Assembly: GCA_019057735.1 (NCBI GenBank)
Contig: JAHLWV010000173.1
Span: 1 to 5,439, forward strand
DNA: 5,439 bases
Reading direction: 5' to 3'
Source of the DNA: Promethearchaeota archaeon
GTDB taxonomy: Archaea; Asgardarchaeota; Lokiarchaeia; Sigynarchaeales; SOKP01
Positions 5,223 to 5,439 of the stretch are shown one piece after another. How positions within the stretch are numbered: the stretch's first letter is position 1; each line of letters opens with the position of its first letter. The notes beneath the pieces were generated by a model. That model saw only the letters and a program-made list of their open reading frames with translations. It searched no databases and was not told the origin of the DNA. The position numbers and the translations under genes were made by a program.

Positions 5223-5439
5223 TCAGGAAAGTATCCCGCTAATCTTTACTGCGGTATAGGCCAGAAGAAGGGATAGAATACTGTTTAAAATGATTTTTAA
5301 TTTTAGGTGATGCAAATATTGGTTAATAATTGTCCCGAATAAAGACCAGGTTAAAAGAGCACAGAGACCTATGAGGGCAAAGCTCAATGAGAATAGGATA
5401 ATGTAGAGAGGATTACCAATAAGTGGATTTAAGAAGACC
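5223..5439 (-). CDS. LysE/RhtB family amino-acid exporter (partial, C-terminal 71 residues)
   Basis: The reverse strand reads open from the right window edge to a TGA at 5225-5223, giving the last 71 residues; the start and most of the protein lie beyond the window. It begins with VFLNPL, matching the conserved F-x-NPK region of LysE-type exporters, then a hydrophobic helix at about 10-30 leading to TWSLFGTII (30-38), the family's W-x-x-F/L-G pattern, a basic loop (QYLHHLKLK, 40-48), and a last helix at 49-67 (LNSILSLLLAYTAVKI). That arrangement is how LysE/RhtB proteins end. These inner-membrane proteins export amino acids or related small molecules; the substrate cannot be told from this end. 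The gene converges on the nuclease gene. Family call is good, given only a third of the protein. Confidence 0.8.
   Translation of the reverse strand, partial: VFLNPLIGNPLYIILFSLSFALIGLCALLTWSLFGTIINQYLHHLKLKIILNSILSLLLAYTAVKISGILS

Noticed and set aside
3600..5439. CRISPR-Cas locus suggested by the Cas4-like domain
   Set aside because: There is no array of direct repeats and no other cas gene in the window; the RNase H-like C-terminal domain marks a TM0106-type protein.

Overview
This 5.4 kb window is AT-rich chromosomal DNA with compact genes, strong Shine-Dalgarno sites (including a full AAGGAGGTGA) and bacterial gene families. It suggests a low-GC, probably anaerobic bacterium, such as a clostridial or halanaerobial Firmicute or a similar uncultured lineage. 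The assignment to phylum is inference: there is no rRNA or marker gene here. A desulfoferrodoxin-like exported protein and a Cas4-like Fe-S nuclease fit an anaerobe.

Layout: (1) Bases 1-379, minus strand, hold the N-terminal part of a hemolysin III/PAQR-type membrane protein that runs off the left edge. (2) A divergent intergenic region (380-555) separates it from a plus-strand run: a DUF456 membrane protein, then a GNAT acetyltransferase 27 bp later, then a BtrH_N/DUF4872 protein, which resembles the butirosin acyltransferase BtrH and probably has its own promoter. (3) Bases 2803-3356 hold a tightly coupled pair: a 64-residue two-helix membrane protein with an H-x13-H pair in one helix, and a secreted small protein with the His/His/His/Cys layout of the desulfoferrodoxin (superoxide reductase) iron site but without its last histidine. 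(4) A 243-bp gap holds a GC-rich palindromic island and, just before the next ribosome binding site, a separate near-perfect palindrome that looks like a dispersed repeat. (5) Bases 3600-5093 encode a complete TM0106-type nuclease: a RecB/Cas4-like PD-(D/E)XK domain with four candidate Fe-S cysteines, then a DEDD RNase H-like exonuclease domain. (6) Bases 5223-5439, minus strand, are the C-terminal end of a LysE/RhtB-type exporter, convergent with the nuclease gene.

Most genes look like independent housekeeping or accessory functions and do not form one pathway. The exception is the 2803-3356 pair. Its genes are 5 bp apart, and the second gene's Shine-Dalgarno contains the first gene's stop codon. 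A membrane b-heme-like hairpin plus an exported metal-site protein would make a minimal membrane-to-outside redox module. This pair is the best candidate for an undescribed system. Three starts were moved downstream from the first possible codon on ribosome-binding-site evidence: 556 (not 544), 3003 (not 2994) and 3600 (not 3573).
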